Below are positions 40,041-45,428 of a stretch of 45,428 nucleotides of DNA, piece after piece (position 1 is the first letter of the stretch; every line of letters starts with the position of its first letter). The notes beneath the pieces were generated by a model. The model saw only the letters and a list, made by a program, of their open reading frames with translations. It was not told where the DNA came from and made no database searches. The DNA comes from GWA2-44-9 sp964429675 (GTDB taxonomy: Bacteria > Patescibacteriota > Minisyncoccia > 2-02-FULL-40-12 > GWA2-44-9). The stretch lies in contig CAYSDF010000001.1 of the NCBI GenBank assembly GCA_964429675.1, positions 1 through 45,428 of the forward strand. The letters run 5' to 3'. Both the position numbers and the translations under genes were made by a program.

Positions 40041-40465
40041 GCCGCTTCCCAGTTTTCTTGAGTGGCTTTATCCAATCGTTCTACGGTGTACTTCGTCTCC
40101 ATCCCGGTTCCTTCCCGGCTGATTCTGATTTTCTCTCCGACGGTGACCTCGTCCATCTGAATAGCCAAAGCCCCGGACGAAGAATCAAAGGTTTTATTGT
40201 CTATCTTATACCGCATGACTTCTTTTTCTTGCCCGAAAACGTCTTTAACGATAGGCTTCATCCCTCCGAAAATTCCTTCCGCACTCTCTCCATCTTCGAT
40301 TTTAATAAACGAACTGTTTCTTTTTTGATAATCTTTACCGACTCCCATAAAATCCTCCCGTTTTAATATTGCCCAATGTGGACATCCTACTATTGTGTAT
40401 TTAAATTCTTCTGTTTCTTTTTTTATGACTTCTGGCTTCCTACAGAATTCACAATGCCAGCTCAT
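40037..40465 (-). CDS. Putative ssDNA-binding-like protein with optional zinc-finger N-terminus
   Basis: The 142-residue frame begins at an ATGA overlap. Residues 1-39 contain CEFC and GCPHW, a possible zinc finger. The rest (SSFIKIEDGESAEGIFGGMK..., then SSSGALAIQMDEVTVGEKIRI) is beta-rich and OB-like. At residue 40 (ATG 40348) there is a second, much better ribosome site (GGGAGG five bases ahead), which would give a 103-residue core form. ssDNA binding is inferred from shape and from its place between recombination genes. Confidence 0.6.
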   Translation of the reverse strand: MSWHCEFCRKPEVIKKETEEFKYTIVGCPHWAILKREDFMGVGKDYQKRNSSFIKIEDGESAEGIFGGMKPIVKDVFGQEKEVMRYKIDNKTFDSSSGALAIQMDEVTVGEKIRISREGTGMETKYTVERLDKATQENWEAA

Positions 40466-40674
40466 CTGCTTGCATCAATAATTTTCTTTTCATTCATCAA
40501 CTGCTGCTCTATCAACCGTTTTTGATGTTCCAGTTTCTCAACTTGTGCCTTCGCTGAGGCCAGTTCGTTCGTGAATTTAGTTCGTACGTCAATCGCCACT
40601 AAAAGCAAATCCACTATCCCGGATAATTTCCGTTCGTACTCTCGTAAGGCGTCATGGCTTGTCTGATTTTCCAC
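40462..40674 (-). CDS. Small coiled-coil early protein (70 residues)
   Basis: The GTG-started product (TTGGAGGG ahead) is almost entirely helical with heptad-like hydrophobics (ELASAKAQVEKLEHQKRLIEQQL). It overlaps the Cas4-like gene by 23 bases and the next gene by ATGA. It may be an accessory or anti-host factor; unknown. Confidence 0.6.
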   Translation of the reverse strand: MENQTSHDALREYERKLSGIVDLLLVAIDVRTKFTNELASAKAQVEKLEHQKRLIEQQLMNEKKIIDASR

Positions 40675-41329
40675 TTTTTCCCTCCAATGTGAAACATTTG
40701 TCCTTAAATTGGCAGTATTCGCATTCTTTGGCCCCAGAATACAATCTTGGGCTTGCAGGTGGTATTTCCCCGTTTTTCCAGAAATCGTTCAATGTGGCCA
40801 ATTCTAGGGCCAAATTAGCCCTATTCTGGGGAGTCATGGCAAGCCGATATTCACTCATACAAAGAGTGTCTTTATCAATATAGACTAAATGCAGAAACGG
40901 CTTATCAAGATTTATAGCGTAAAAAGACCCCTGTAGTACGTGTTCCGGCTTTGATTCTGAGATACTTTTTCCCTTTTCTGCTTCCTTTGCCATATGAAAC
41001 CATGCTCTTGAGTTCTGGGATTTGATTTCAATGATTTCATCCCCCAAGACAATATCCGCATAACCAAGCGTGTCTTCAGTCCTGACCTCCACTTCTTTAG
41101 GGGCTTCAACATACTGCTTTATGAAATCATGGAATATTTCCCCGCACATAAAAACTCTCAAAGTTCTATCATCTGGTGGATTCGTTGGAGGTTCATTCTT
41201 GCGATTCCAATACTGCCGGCGAAAGCATTGACCAAAGGAAGATGGAGACCAGAGACCAGAGCGAGTTCTTAATTTGCGGTCTTCCTGTTTCTTGTTTAAT
41301 GCCTCTTGGACTAACTTCTGGATGTTCAT
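40652..41329 (-). CDS. Cas4/RecB-like PD-(D/E)xK exonuclease with Fe-S cysteines
   Basis: This 225-residue protein has the Cas4-like signature: SPSSFGQCFRRQYW with Cys35, GEIFHDFI, GYADIVLGDEIIEIKSQ with Asp92 and Glu101-x-Lys103 as catalytic residues, the Gln133 motif LQGSFYA, and Cys203, Cys206 and Cys212 near the end (CEYCQFKDKC). The four Cys would hold a 4Fe-4S cluster. It is a single-strand exonuclease candidate for recombination or end processing. It overlaps the previous small gene by ATGA. No CRISPR array was seen. Confidence 0.88.
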   Translation of the reverse strand: MNIQKLVQEALNKKQEDRKLRTRSGLWSPSSFGQCFRRQYWNRKNEPPTNPPDDRTLRVFMCGEIFHDFIKQYVEAPKEVEVRTEDTLGYADIVLGDEIIEIKSQNSRAWFHMAKEAEKGKSISESKPEHVLQGSFYAINLDKPFLHLVYIDKDTLCMSEYRLAMTPQNRANLALELATLNDFWKNGEIPPASPRLYSGAKECEYCQFKDKCFTLEGKSGKSDKP

Positions 41330-41502
41330 GATTCAAAATCCCTTCTGTCCGCTTCGTCACACTCTATACAGATAAAATCACTCCCAATGTCGTTCTTGTG
41401 CTCTATGATTCCCACCTGTCTAACCTGATTGAACGGGAACCAGCGTTTACAGAAATAGCAAATTTGGCCTTTCTTATCCATTTCGGCTTTTATCTGACTC
41501 AT
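41326..41502 (-). CDS. Zinc-knuckle microprotein (58 residues)
   Basis: AAAGGAGAG lies before the ATG at 41502. The peptide has CYFCKR and CIECDE, two Cys pairs about 30 residues apart, so it likely forms a zinc ribbon. It overlaps the Cas4-like gene as ATGA and the previous gene by 29 bases. Nucleic-acid binding is a guess. Confidence 0.65.
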   Translation of the reverse strand: MSQIKAEMDKKGQICYFCKRWFPFNQVRQVGIIEHKNDIGSDFICIECDEADRRDFES

Positions 41503-41629
41503 CGCTCTCCTTTAGAATCTCTTCGGCTTCGTACTTGGCGGCCATATCTTCTAAACTCTGCGCATAATCTTGATACCCGCACTTCCTATGGGCTTGGGCA
41601 AATAAATACAATACTTCGCTGTTTTTCAT
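41474..41629 (-). CDS. Small helical early protein (51 residues)
   Basis: GAGGTGTAAA precedes the ATG at 41629. The peptide is helical and charged (LYLFAQAHRKCGYQDYAQSLEDMAAKYEAEE). Its start follows the RHH-like stop by one base and its 3' end overlaps the zinc-knuckle gene. Not recognised. Confidence 0.6.
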   Translation of the reverse strand: MKNSEVLYLFAQAHRKCGYQDYAQSLEDMAAKYEAEEILKESDESDKSRNG

Positions 41630-41630
41630 T

Positions 41631-41801
41631 TTACACCTCGTCTCTGTTCATGGCTTTCTTGTAATTGCGTCTTACAATATGCCGGATAAATGCGGAGAGA
41701 TTCTCTCCCCAACCCTTTGACTTGGCCTCTTCCTGATACTTTTCTTTGATTTCTGTACTCTCTCGGAAAAATATCTCACTATCCAGTTTCTTTTCTTCCA
41801 T
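41631..41801 (-). CDS. RHH-like small DNA-binding protein, first gene of the early operon
   Basis: The 56-residue product starts after a strong GGGAGGTAAC. Its end, GENLSAFIRHIVRRNYKKA, looks like the helix pair of ribbon-helix-helix repressors (compare 'S.FIR.ai.r'), preceded by a strand-like EIFFRES. It is the first gene after a promoter that carries a perfect palindrome between -35 and -10, so autoregulation is a natural reading. The assignment is tentative because the protein is short. Confidence 0.6.
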   Translation of the reverse strand: MEEKKLDSEIFFRESTEIKEKYQEEAKSKGWGENLSAFIRHIVRRNYKKAMNRDEV

Positions 41802-41826
41802 TGTTACCTCCCTTCACTATATAAGG

Positions 41827-41854
41827 AGCCTAACAGATGTTAGATATTTGTCAA
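41827..41854 (-). promoter_or_regulatory. Leftward sigma70-like promoter of the early operon
   Basis: TTGACA (41849-41854, minus strand) is followed after 16 bases by TAGGCT (41827-41832). The -35 is a consensus match; the -10 keeps TA and the final T. It lies in the 71-bp gap between the helicase and RHH-like genes, just ahead of about 30 overlapping leftward genes. Confidence 0.6.
41830..41843. promoter_or_regulatory. Operator-like palindrome in the early promoter
   Basis: CTAACAgaTGTTAG is a perfect inverted repeat with 6-bp arms and a 2-bp centre. It sits in the promoter spacer and touches the -10 box, so a bound protein would block RNA polymerase. A single CTAAC half also occurs next to the -35 of the endolysin promoter (44751). 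The RHH-like product encoded just downstream is the obvious candidate ligand. Confidence 0.65.
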
Positions 41855-41872
41855 GCAATGTTTTAAAGTATT

Positions 41873-42814
41873 TCAATCTTCCCAATCCTGCACCTGATAA
41901 GTTTTTCCGGCGAACATTTCTTCAATTTTTTCATGTGGCACCGTCGGAGGTTTAATTTCTTTTTCCATCTCTTCAAAGTAGGAAAATTGTGGAGAGTATT
42001 TAACTCTCAAAGCCAAATTCCCGCCCTCTTTATTTTTTTCTAAAAATATTTCATAATAACTGGAAGAAATACTCTTGTCGTATTTATGCGGATAATTTAA
42101 CAGAATTACAAAATCACTATGCTCATCAAGAAATCCTGTGCCTTTAAGATGATGTAAATAGGGGCGTTTTTCTTTGCCTTGCTGAGATTCCCGATTGATT
42201 TGCGATACAAGCACGCCGGCGAAGTTATATCGTATAGCTAATTCCCGGAAATGCTGGATATACTCGTTATAAGCCTCCCGGTTATCCCCGAATACCCGAG
42301 TGTTTTGTATGTAATCCAGAAAGATCGCATCAATATTTCTCTGCTTCTGATTAGTGATAGTCAATAAATCATCTACCTCTTTCCAAGTTTTACCGATACA
42401 ATCACTGATTAAAAACTTTTTAGTGAATAATTCTTCTTTGAGTGCGGATATTTGATTGAGATATTCATGGCTGCGGGAAGAGCGCAAATCAGCGTTATTG
42501 ATTCTCAGTCGATTCGCTACCACTCTGCGTAATATCTTGAGACTTTCCATCTCTAGGCTTAAGAATAGAATGGTTTTGCCTTGCATGGCTAAATCAAGGG
42601 CGCAATGAATAGCAAAATCGCTTTTCCCATGTGAAGGCCTGGCCCCGATTATCGTAAGGGCGGATTTATTGAGGCCCCACATGGCTTCGTTAAGCCGGGG
42701 GAATGTGATTAAATTGAGCTCTGGCTTATCGCCCCTTAATCTTAAATCTTCAATATAAGGGTCAATGAGGGTCGATAAGTTGACCAGTTTCGGCAATTTT
42801 TCTAAGTCTCTCAT
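41873..42814 (-). CDS. DnaB-type replicative helicase (C-terminal RecA domain only)
   Basis: This 313-residue protein has Walker A GARPSHGKS (57-65), LFLSLEM, Walker B IDAIFLDYIQ, and VLVSQINRES followed by LKGTGFLDEHSDFVILL, the order of the DnaB/SF4 RecA domain. The N-terminal DnaB domain that binds primase is absent, so it is shorter than host DnaB (about 450 residues). It would unwind the fork, loaded by the upstream initiator. AGAGGAAATCG precedes the ATG, which overlaps the previous gene. Confidence 0.9.
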   Translation of the reverse strand: MRDLEKLPKLVNLSTLIDPYIEDLRLRGDKPELNLITFPRLNEAMWGLNKSALTIIGARPSHGKSDFAIHCALDLAMQGKTILFLSLEMESLKILRRVVANRLRINNADLRSSRSHEYLNQISALKEELFTKKFLISDCIGKTWKEVDDLLTITNQKQRNIDAIFLDYIQNTRVFGDNREAYNEYIQHFRELAIRYNFAGVLVSQINRESQQGKEKRPYLHHLKGTGFLDEHSDFVILLNYPHKYDKSISSSYYEIFLEKNKEGGNLALRVKYSPQFSYFEEMEKEIKPPTVPHEKIEEMFAGKTYQVQDWED

Positions 42815-43025
42815 ACTCGATTTCCTCTTTCCTAACCTTTAATAATAAATTAGTAATAATATCCATCGTCTTTTCAACGCCCGGTTCCCCGCTTATATAC
42901 TCTTTTTGGGCCAACCCTTTAAAATAACCTATTTCTTCTTGGAGGCTGATAATGTTTTGCTTACATAATTCCGCCAAGGCTGTATAAGTAGGTTTAATTA
43001 TCGAATTTGGTGGTTGTTGGCTCAT
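42762..43025 (-). CDS. Small helical protein between initiator and helicase
   Basis: This 87-residue, mainly helical, charged protein (NIISLQEEIGYFKGLAQKEYISG, then DIITNLLLKVRKEEIEYERLRKIAE) overlaps the initiator gene by 32 bases and the helicase gene by 53. A helicase-loading or bridging function would fit this place, but no known loader domain is visible. Confidence 0.6.
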   Translation of the reverse strand: MSQQPPNSIIKPTYTALAELCKQNIISLQEEIGYFKGLAQKEYISGEPGVEKTMDIITNLLLKVRKEEIEYERLRKIAETGQLIDPH

Positions 43026-43617
43026 TATCCCGGCCCTCCCATGTGTGAACGGCTGCCCGCCATGATACCATTTTATTCTTACCTACCATCCAACCCTTAG
43101 ATTCGTAGAAACTATAGAATTTAGTGGGGTCTACTTTGTTATTACGAGATAAGCAATATTCTTTGATTTCTTCGATAGTAGGTGGAGAGAAAGGCGTTCT
43201 TCCCTCTTTCTCTTTTCTTCTCTTATTCTTGTCTGCAGTGTACTTTGGCGTTCCAAAGGCGTTCCTTTGGCGTTCCAAAGGCGTTCCTTTTGTGATAGCC
43301 TCTTTTTCTGAAATTCTCGTAAAGTTCGTTTTTTGTTCGAATTCTTCGAAAAAGTAGTAATCTTCAGTTTCTTTAAATTTCGGAAATGCTAACTTGACCT
43401 CTGCTAAAAAAGATTCGAAGATTGTAGGACGATAGTATTTTGAGTGGCATATTTGACGAAGCAGAGACGGATTTTTGGGTATTTTGTTGTACGTTTCCGC
43501 TGCAATTAGTATCAATTTGACATAAAGTAACTGAGCGCCCTCACTCATGGAGAACCATCGATAGTCATGTAAAAGACGTTTTTCGAGTTTAACAAAAATG
43601 ATATTTGCGTAGGGCAT
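42994..43617 (-). CDS. Replication initiator / DnaD-like primosome protein
   Basis: This 207-residue protein has a winged-helix-like N-terminus (HDYRWFSMSEGAQLLYVKLILIAAE..., typical of phage replisome organisers), a polar linker (about residues 110-140) and the C-terminal FSPPTIEEIKEYCLSRNNKVDPTKFYSFYESKGWMVGKNKMVSWRAAVHTWEGR, a block common in phage DnaD-like replication proteins. Four 11-bp iterons lie in the linker-coding DNA. The start has no good ribosome site, and the leader ahead of it is strongly structured. Confidence 0.8.
   Translation of the reverse strand: MPYANIIFVKLEKRLLHDYRWFSMSEGAQLLYVKLILIAAETYNKIPKNPSLLRQICHSKYYRPTIFESFLAEVKLAFPKFKETEDYYFFEEFEQKTNFTRISEKEAITKGTPLERQRNAFGTPKYTADKNKRRKEKEGRTPFSPPTIEEIKEYCLSRNNKVDPTKFYSFYESKGWMVGKNKMVSWRAAVHTWEGRDNEPTTTKFDN
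43244..43287. repeat. Four 11-bp iterons inside the initiator gene: candidate replication origin
   Basis: TTTGGCGTTCC (43244, 43266) alternates with AAAGGCGTTCC (43255, 43277), giving two exact 22-bp units. The alternation also makes short inverted repeats (CTTTGG-cgtt-CCAAAG at 43243-43258 and CCTTTGG-cgtt-CCAAAGG at 43264-43281). They encode the variable linker of the initiator, as lambda ori iterons lie inside gene O. The 11-bp period is not a multiple of three, so the repetition is kept at DNA rather than protein level. Confidence 0.75.
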
Positions 43618-43628
43618 AGGGAAGGAAA

Positions 43629-43700
43629 ATCCGCTGTGCTAGGCTAGTGAGGGATAGGGCTCACTATTTACTCGGGCGGAGAACCTAGCGACAAGCGGAT
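43629..43700 (-). promoter_or_regulatory. Long inverted-repeat leader element upstream of the initiator gene
   Basis: ATCCGCT (43629-43635) and GCTAGG (43638-43643) pair with AGCGGAT (43694-43700) and CCTAGC (43684-43689), giving a 13-bp interrupted stem. Inside lies AGTGAG-CTCACT (43646-43651 with 43660-43665). The 3' arm includes GCGGAT, the only purine-rich sequence that could serve as ribosome site for the initiator at 43617. A folded leader could therefore hide it. An alternative is a DNA cruciform at an origin. Confidence 0.65.
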
Positions 43701-43750
43701 AATAAAAAAGCCCGACGGATAAGGTCGAGCATCAAATATTTCTTATCCAT
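43685..43750 (-). CDS. Possible 21-residue leader peptide
   Basis: GGCGGAG lies seven bases before ATG 43750. The frame encodes MDKKYLMLDLIRRAFLLSAC plus Arg, ending at TAG 43685-43687. It spans the whole hairpin and U-tract of the terminator at 43704-43730, as attenuator leader ORFs do, so ribosome position could decide whether the terminator forms. The peptide shows no run of a single regulatory amino acid. Confidence 0.45.
   Translation of the reverse strand: MDKKYLMLDLIRRAFLLSACR
43704..43730 (-). terminator. Intrinsic terminator / attenuator in the replication leader
   Basis: On the minus strand GCTCGAC and GTCGGGC pair (seven pairs, one G-T) around loop CTTATCC and are followed by six T residues (43704-43709). 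It lies after the promoter at 43778-43806 and before the initiator gene, so it would stop transcription before replication genes unless bypassed. Confidence 0.7.
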
Positions 43751-43777
43751 TTTTTCTCCGCCGAATTTCATGCACAC

Positions 43778-43806
43778 AATTTATCAAAGAGCCAAGCCTT
43801 TGTCAA
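43778..43806 (-). promoter_or_regulatory. Leftward sigma70-like promoter of the replication module
   Basis: TTGACA (43801-43806, minus strand) and TAAATT (43778-43783) are 17 bases apart. The predicted transcript starts near 43771 and gives a leader of about 155 bases before the initiator. The promoter lies right after the stop of the small gene at 43816. Confidence 0.7.
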
Positions 43807-43815
43807 GCCTTATTC

Positions 43816-43980
43816 CTACTTTTTCCTATTGCCTTTTTTCATTCCGTGTTTCTTGGTGATAGCGTCGAGCTTGCCTTCATACACATATGAGAAATATGGT
43901 TCTTGCGGAAGGCTTTTACCGATGTTAAAATAGTAATAATGATGCGTGATGCGCTTTAATTCAGTGAGTAGATTTTTCAT
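43816..43980 (-). CDS. Small basic protein (54 residues)
   Basis: The ATG at 43980 overlaps the previous stop as ATGA. The product (LLTELKRITHHYYYFNIGKSLPQEPYFSYVYEG, then KKHGMKKGNRKK) is basic and aromatic with a Lys/Arg-rich tail. Not recognised. It ends just before the replication promoter and is the last gene of the endolysin unit. Confidence 0.6.
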   Translation of the reverse strand: MKNLLTELKRITHHYYYFNIGKSLPQEPYFSYVYEGKLDAITKKHGMKKGNRKK

Positions 43981-44165
43981 GTTTTATCTTCGTTGTTGTT
44001 CGTGATTCGGCGAGTAGTTTCTTGGGTAACTTGCCGCAAAGCAGTAGCTAAGAAACTTGATAAGACTATCAAATTACTAATGCTCAGGTGAGGTAAAACG
44101 GACGAAATAATTAATGATTGTTCTTTGATATAGCTAGAGACGTTGAAAGGTTTTTGTTCGTCCAT
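43977..44165 (-). CDS. Small protein next to endolysin (62 residues)
   Basis: The product has a central hydrophobic helix (IISSVLPHLSISNLIVLSSFLATAL) between polar ends. It overlaps the endolysin stop and the next gene. A membrane or holin-accessory role is possible; the sequence itself gives no family. Confidence 0.55.
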   Translation of the reverse strand: MDEQKPFNVSSYIKEQSLIISSVLPHLSISNLIVLSSFLATALRQVTQETTRRITNNNEDKT

Positions 44166-44659
44166 TATTGACCTGCTTTCCGATAAAATGCAGTATGTCC
44201 TACTACGCTAGTCCGAGTATATTTCATACGTTCCATTTGCTTAATCCAAGATTTATCAACCAGCAAACTACCCCAAGAATCCGCGCCTTTGACCGTGCTC
44301 GTGCTCTTGGACATTTCCCAAGCCTTTTTTGCCATAACATCAATGCCCTTAAGTTTTAAGTAGGACATTTCTTTGGACAAATCAGCGTTGCAGCCATAGA
44401 CTCCCCTAAGAGTTTTACGGTTGCGAATGGCCTCAGCGTGGGCCAATAGAGACAAATATCCTTCGCTTCTCGCTTCCCCGAGAATGCAATGAATACCTGC
44501 TTCATCGGGTATCTCAGCGTGTGCCGGTACCACGCAAAACAAAATAGCCAGTAAAATAAGAGAGACAATAAAAGAGGCCCAAAGATAAGCGATTAGATTA
44601 ACTCGGGACCGGCCTTTTTCTAGTTCTTCCCATTGTTCATCGGTGGTTAGATTATTCAT
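44165..44659 (-). CDS. Secreted/membrane-anchored endolysin, SleB-like cell wall hydrolase
   Basis: This 164-residue protein has an N-terminal hydrophobic segment (about 22-44) ending in VVPAHAE, a Sec or signal-anchor export sequence. The catalytic domain has CILGEARSEGYLSLLAHAEAIRNRK (Glu62 in GEAR, Arg-rich NR), GADSWGSL, and TSVVGHTAFYRK, like the SleB/Hydrolase_2 family (usually NR..., then H.FYR). It would cut peptidoglycan once released. AAAGGAGATAAA precedes the start. The promoter at 44736-44764 drives it, away from the spanins at 20239-20530. Confidence 0.82.
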   Translation of the reverse strand: MNNLTTDEQWEELEKGRSRVNLIAYLWASFIVSLILLAILFCVVPAHAEIPDEAGIHCILGEARSEGYLSLLAHAEAIRNRKTLRGVYGCNADLSKEMSYLKLKGIDVMAKKAWEMSKSTSTVKGADSWGSLLVDKSWIKQMERMKYTRTSVVGHTAFYRKAGQ

Positions 44660-44735
44660 TTTATCTCCTTTAAATAGGTTTTTCTTCCTGTTGATAAATT
44701 TTCCGTCATATAAGTTGATGTTTGATTACATCTAT

Positions 44736-44764
44736 AATATAGTCCAGTGCCTAACGTTTGTCAA
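44736..44764 (-). promoter_or_regulatory. Leftward sigma70-like promoter of the endolysin unit
   Basis: TTGACA (44759-44764, minus strand) and TATATT (44736-44741) are 17 bases apart, near consensus. A CTAAC half-site (44751-44755) lies inside the spacer. The leader to the endolysin ATG is about 70 bases. The opposing rightward promoter starts about 22 bases away. Confidence 0.75.
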
Positions 44765-44785
44765 GCATTATTTTAATAAATAATA

Positions 44786-44813
44786 TTGACTCATTTTAAG
44801 TTGATGATAGAAT
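44786..44813 (+). promoter_or_regulatory. Rightward sigma70-like promoter before the terminase genes
   Basis: TTGACT (44786-44791) and TAGAAT (44808-44813) are 16 bases apart. It is divergent from the endolysin promoter and would transcribe the zinc-finger gene, terS, the Phd-like gene and terL up to the terminator at 2301. The region 44660-44832 holds both promoters and no gene. Confidence 0.65.
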
Positions 44814-44832
44814 GAAAACTGGAGGAGGGTCA

Positions 44833-45090
44833 ATGCGCCGTTATCCAGCGACGGAAGACATAAAAGAAAGTGATGCCTCTAATGATACCTTTGGGTATCA
44901 GAATTTGTCGGTTAGAAAATTTAAAACAAACCGGTATTGTAAATATTGCGGAAAGAAATTATCCATCTACAATCCCAATCGTTCAGTCTGTCACTTACAT
45001 ATCACAAAAGATTTAATTTTACGTACAGACAAAGAACTCGCCAAACAACTTCAAAGACAAAGGGCATGGCACACAATAAACGATGACTAA
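44833..45090 (+). CDS. Small zinc-finger protein before terS
   Basis: From ATG 44833, after GGAGGAGGGTC, the 85-residue product has CKYCGKKLSIYNPNRSVCHLH (two Cys and a Cys-x-x-His), a treble-clef-like zinc site, and a basic C-terminal helix (KELAKQLQRQRAWHTI). A slightly upstream ATG at 44812 lies in the -10 box and is rejected. It overlaps terS by eight bases (ATGACTAA). It may regulate packaging or late genes. Confidence 0.65.
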   Translation: MRRYPATEDIKESDASNDTFGYQNLSVRKFKTNRYCKYCGKKLSIYNPNRSVCHLHITKDLILRTDKELAKQLQRQRAWHTINDD

Positions 45091-45428
45091 TCCGCCCAAA
45101 GAAAATCAATCAGTCATTACAGACCAGCCTTTAAAGAATCCGATCAAAAAACCTCGCCGGCTCTCCTTGCGCCAAGAAAGATTCGCCCAAGAATATATTA
45201 AGAACAATGGTGACGCCACAAAGGCAGCAGAAATAGTTTATGCCCGGCCAAAGAATAACTCCAATAGGGCAATAGCAAGTGAAAACTTAACAAAGCCAGC
45301 CATTGTTAATCGTATATCTCAAATACTCAATGATAAGGGGTTAGACCTAGATAGTTTAAGCCTAGATTTAAGGGATAAGAAGAATAATGCATGTAGACCA
45401 GTGGTAGTAGGTAAGCAAATAATAGACT
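45083..45428 (+). CDS. terS: Terminase small subunit, N-terminal part (gene continues at window start)
   Basis: The ATG at 45083 overlaps the previous stop. After a polar N-terminus the protein has RQERFAQEYIKNNGDATKAAEIVYARP, the characteristic TerS helix-turn-helix pattern (F..EYl..gnatkAA...Y), then AIASENLTKPAIVNRISQIL. It recognises phage DNA for packaging. The ORF is open to the window end, where the last 55 bases repeat the start; the remainder is at 1-264. Confidence 0.9.
   Translation, partial: MTNPPKENQSVITDQPLKNPIKKPRRLSLRQERFAQEYIKNNGDATKAAEIVYARPKNNSNRAIASENLTKPAIVNRISQILNDKGLDLDSLSLDLRDKKNNACRPVVVGKQIID
45374..45428. repeat. Right copy of 55-bp terminal overlap
   Basis: Identical to 1-55. 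Removing one copy gives a circle of 45,373 bp in which terS is intact. Confidence 0.93.

Noticed and set aside
40652..41329. CRISPR-Cas locus suggested by the Cas4-like nuclease
   Set aside because: No repeat-spacer array or other cas gene was seen; Cas4-like nucleases are common phage recombination genes.
41398..41664. Rightward ORF at 41398-41664
   Set aside because: It is antisense to three short leftward genes that each have good ribosome sites and zinc-knuckle or helical products.

Overview
The window is a complete genome of a tailed double-stranded DNA phage from an assembly. The first 55 bases recur exactly as the last 55 (45374-45428), so the true circle is about 45,373 bp and one gene, the small terminase subunit, is cut by the ends. 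No integrase, lysogeny repressor, RNA polymerase or DNA polymerase was recognised, and no tape-measure, sheath or tail-tube gene was found. With a P22-like order (terminase, portal, scaffold, coat, adaptor, beta-propeller-like neck protein, three candidate ejection proteins) this points to a short-tailed podovirus-type virion. The host should be a diderm: there is an overlapping inner/outer spanin pair, several proteins carry Sec signal peptides, and one carries a PEP-CTERM sorting signal, which implies an exosortase-bearing Gram-negative host.

Layout. Rightward (+) genes at 44833-45428 and 1-29321 encode packaging, head, a large set of small decoration and fibre proteins, a holin/spanin cassette, neck, tail fibres and ejection proteins. 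Two DxD glycosyltransferases are embedded among the head-fibre genes, and two fibre-like proteins begin with signal peptides. A lone AT-rich HNH homing-endonuclease gene is inserted on the opposite strand at 19495-19986. Leftward (-) genes run from 44659 down to 29299: a secreted endolysin, a replication block (initiator with internal iterons, DnaB-type helicase), an early block (RHH-like regulator, Cas4-like nuclease, NinG-like protein, Lar-like protein, many microproteins), and then a PEP-CTERM protein directly coupled to a sugar-modification operon with five glycosyltransferases, a GDP-sugar dehydratase-like SDR and a two-ORF C-methyltransferase.

Regulation. Three leftward sigma70-like promoters (near 44750, 43790 and 41840) and one rightward promoter (near 44800) can be read. 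The promoter at 43790 feeds a structured leader with a micro-ORF, an intrinsic terminator and a competing long-range helix before the replication initiator. The promoter at 41840 has a perfect short palindrome between -35 and -10. A strong hairpin terminator separates the large terminase gene from the portal.

The most unusual features are: the phage-encoded PEP-CTERM protein translationally coupled to a mirrored, duplicated glycosyltransferase operon; six copies of a TGTCGTGACA repeat running through a Phd-like gene between terS and terL; the attenuator-like replication leader; and the 11-bp iterons inside the initiator gene. Functions are read from motifs by eye; no searches were run.
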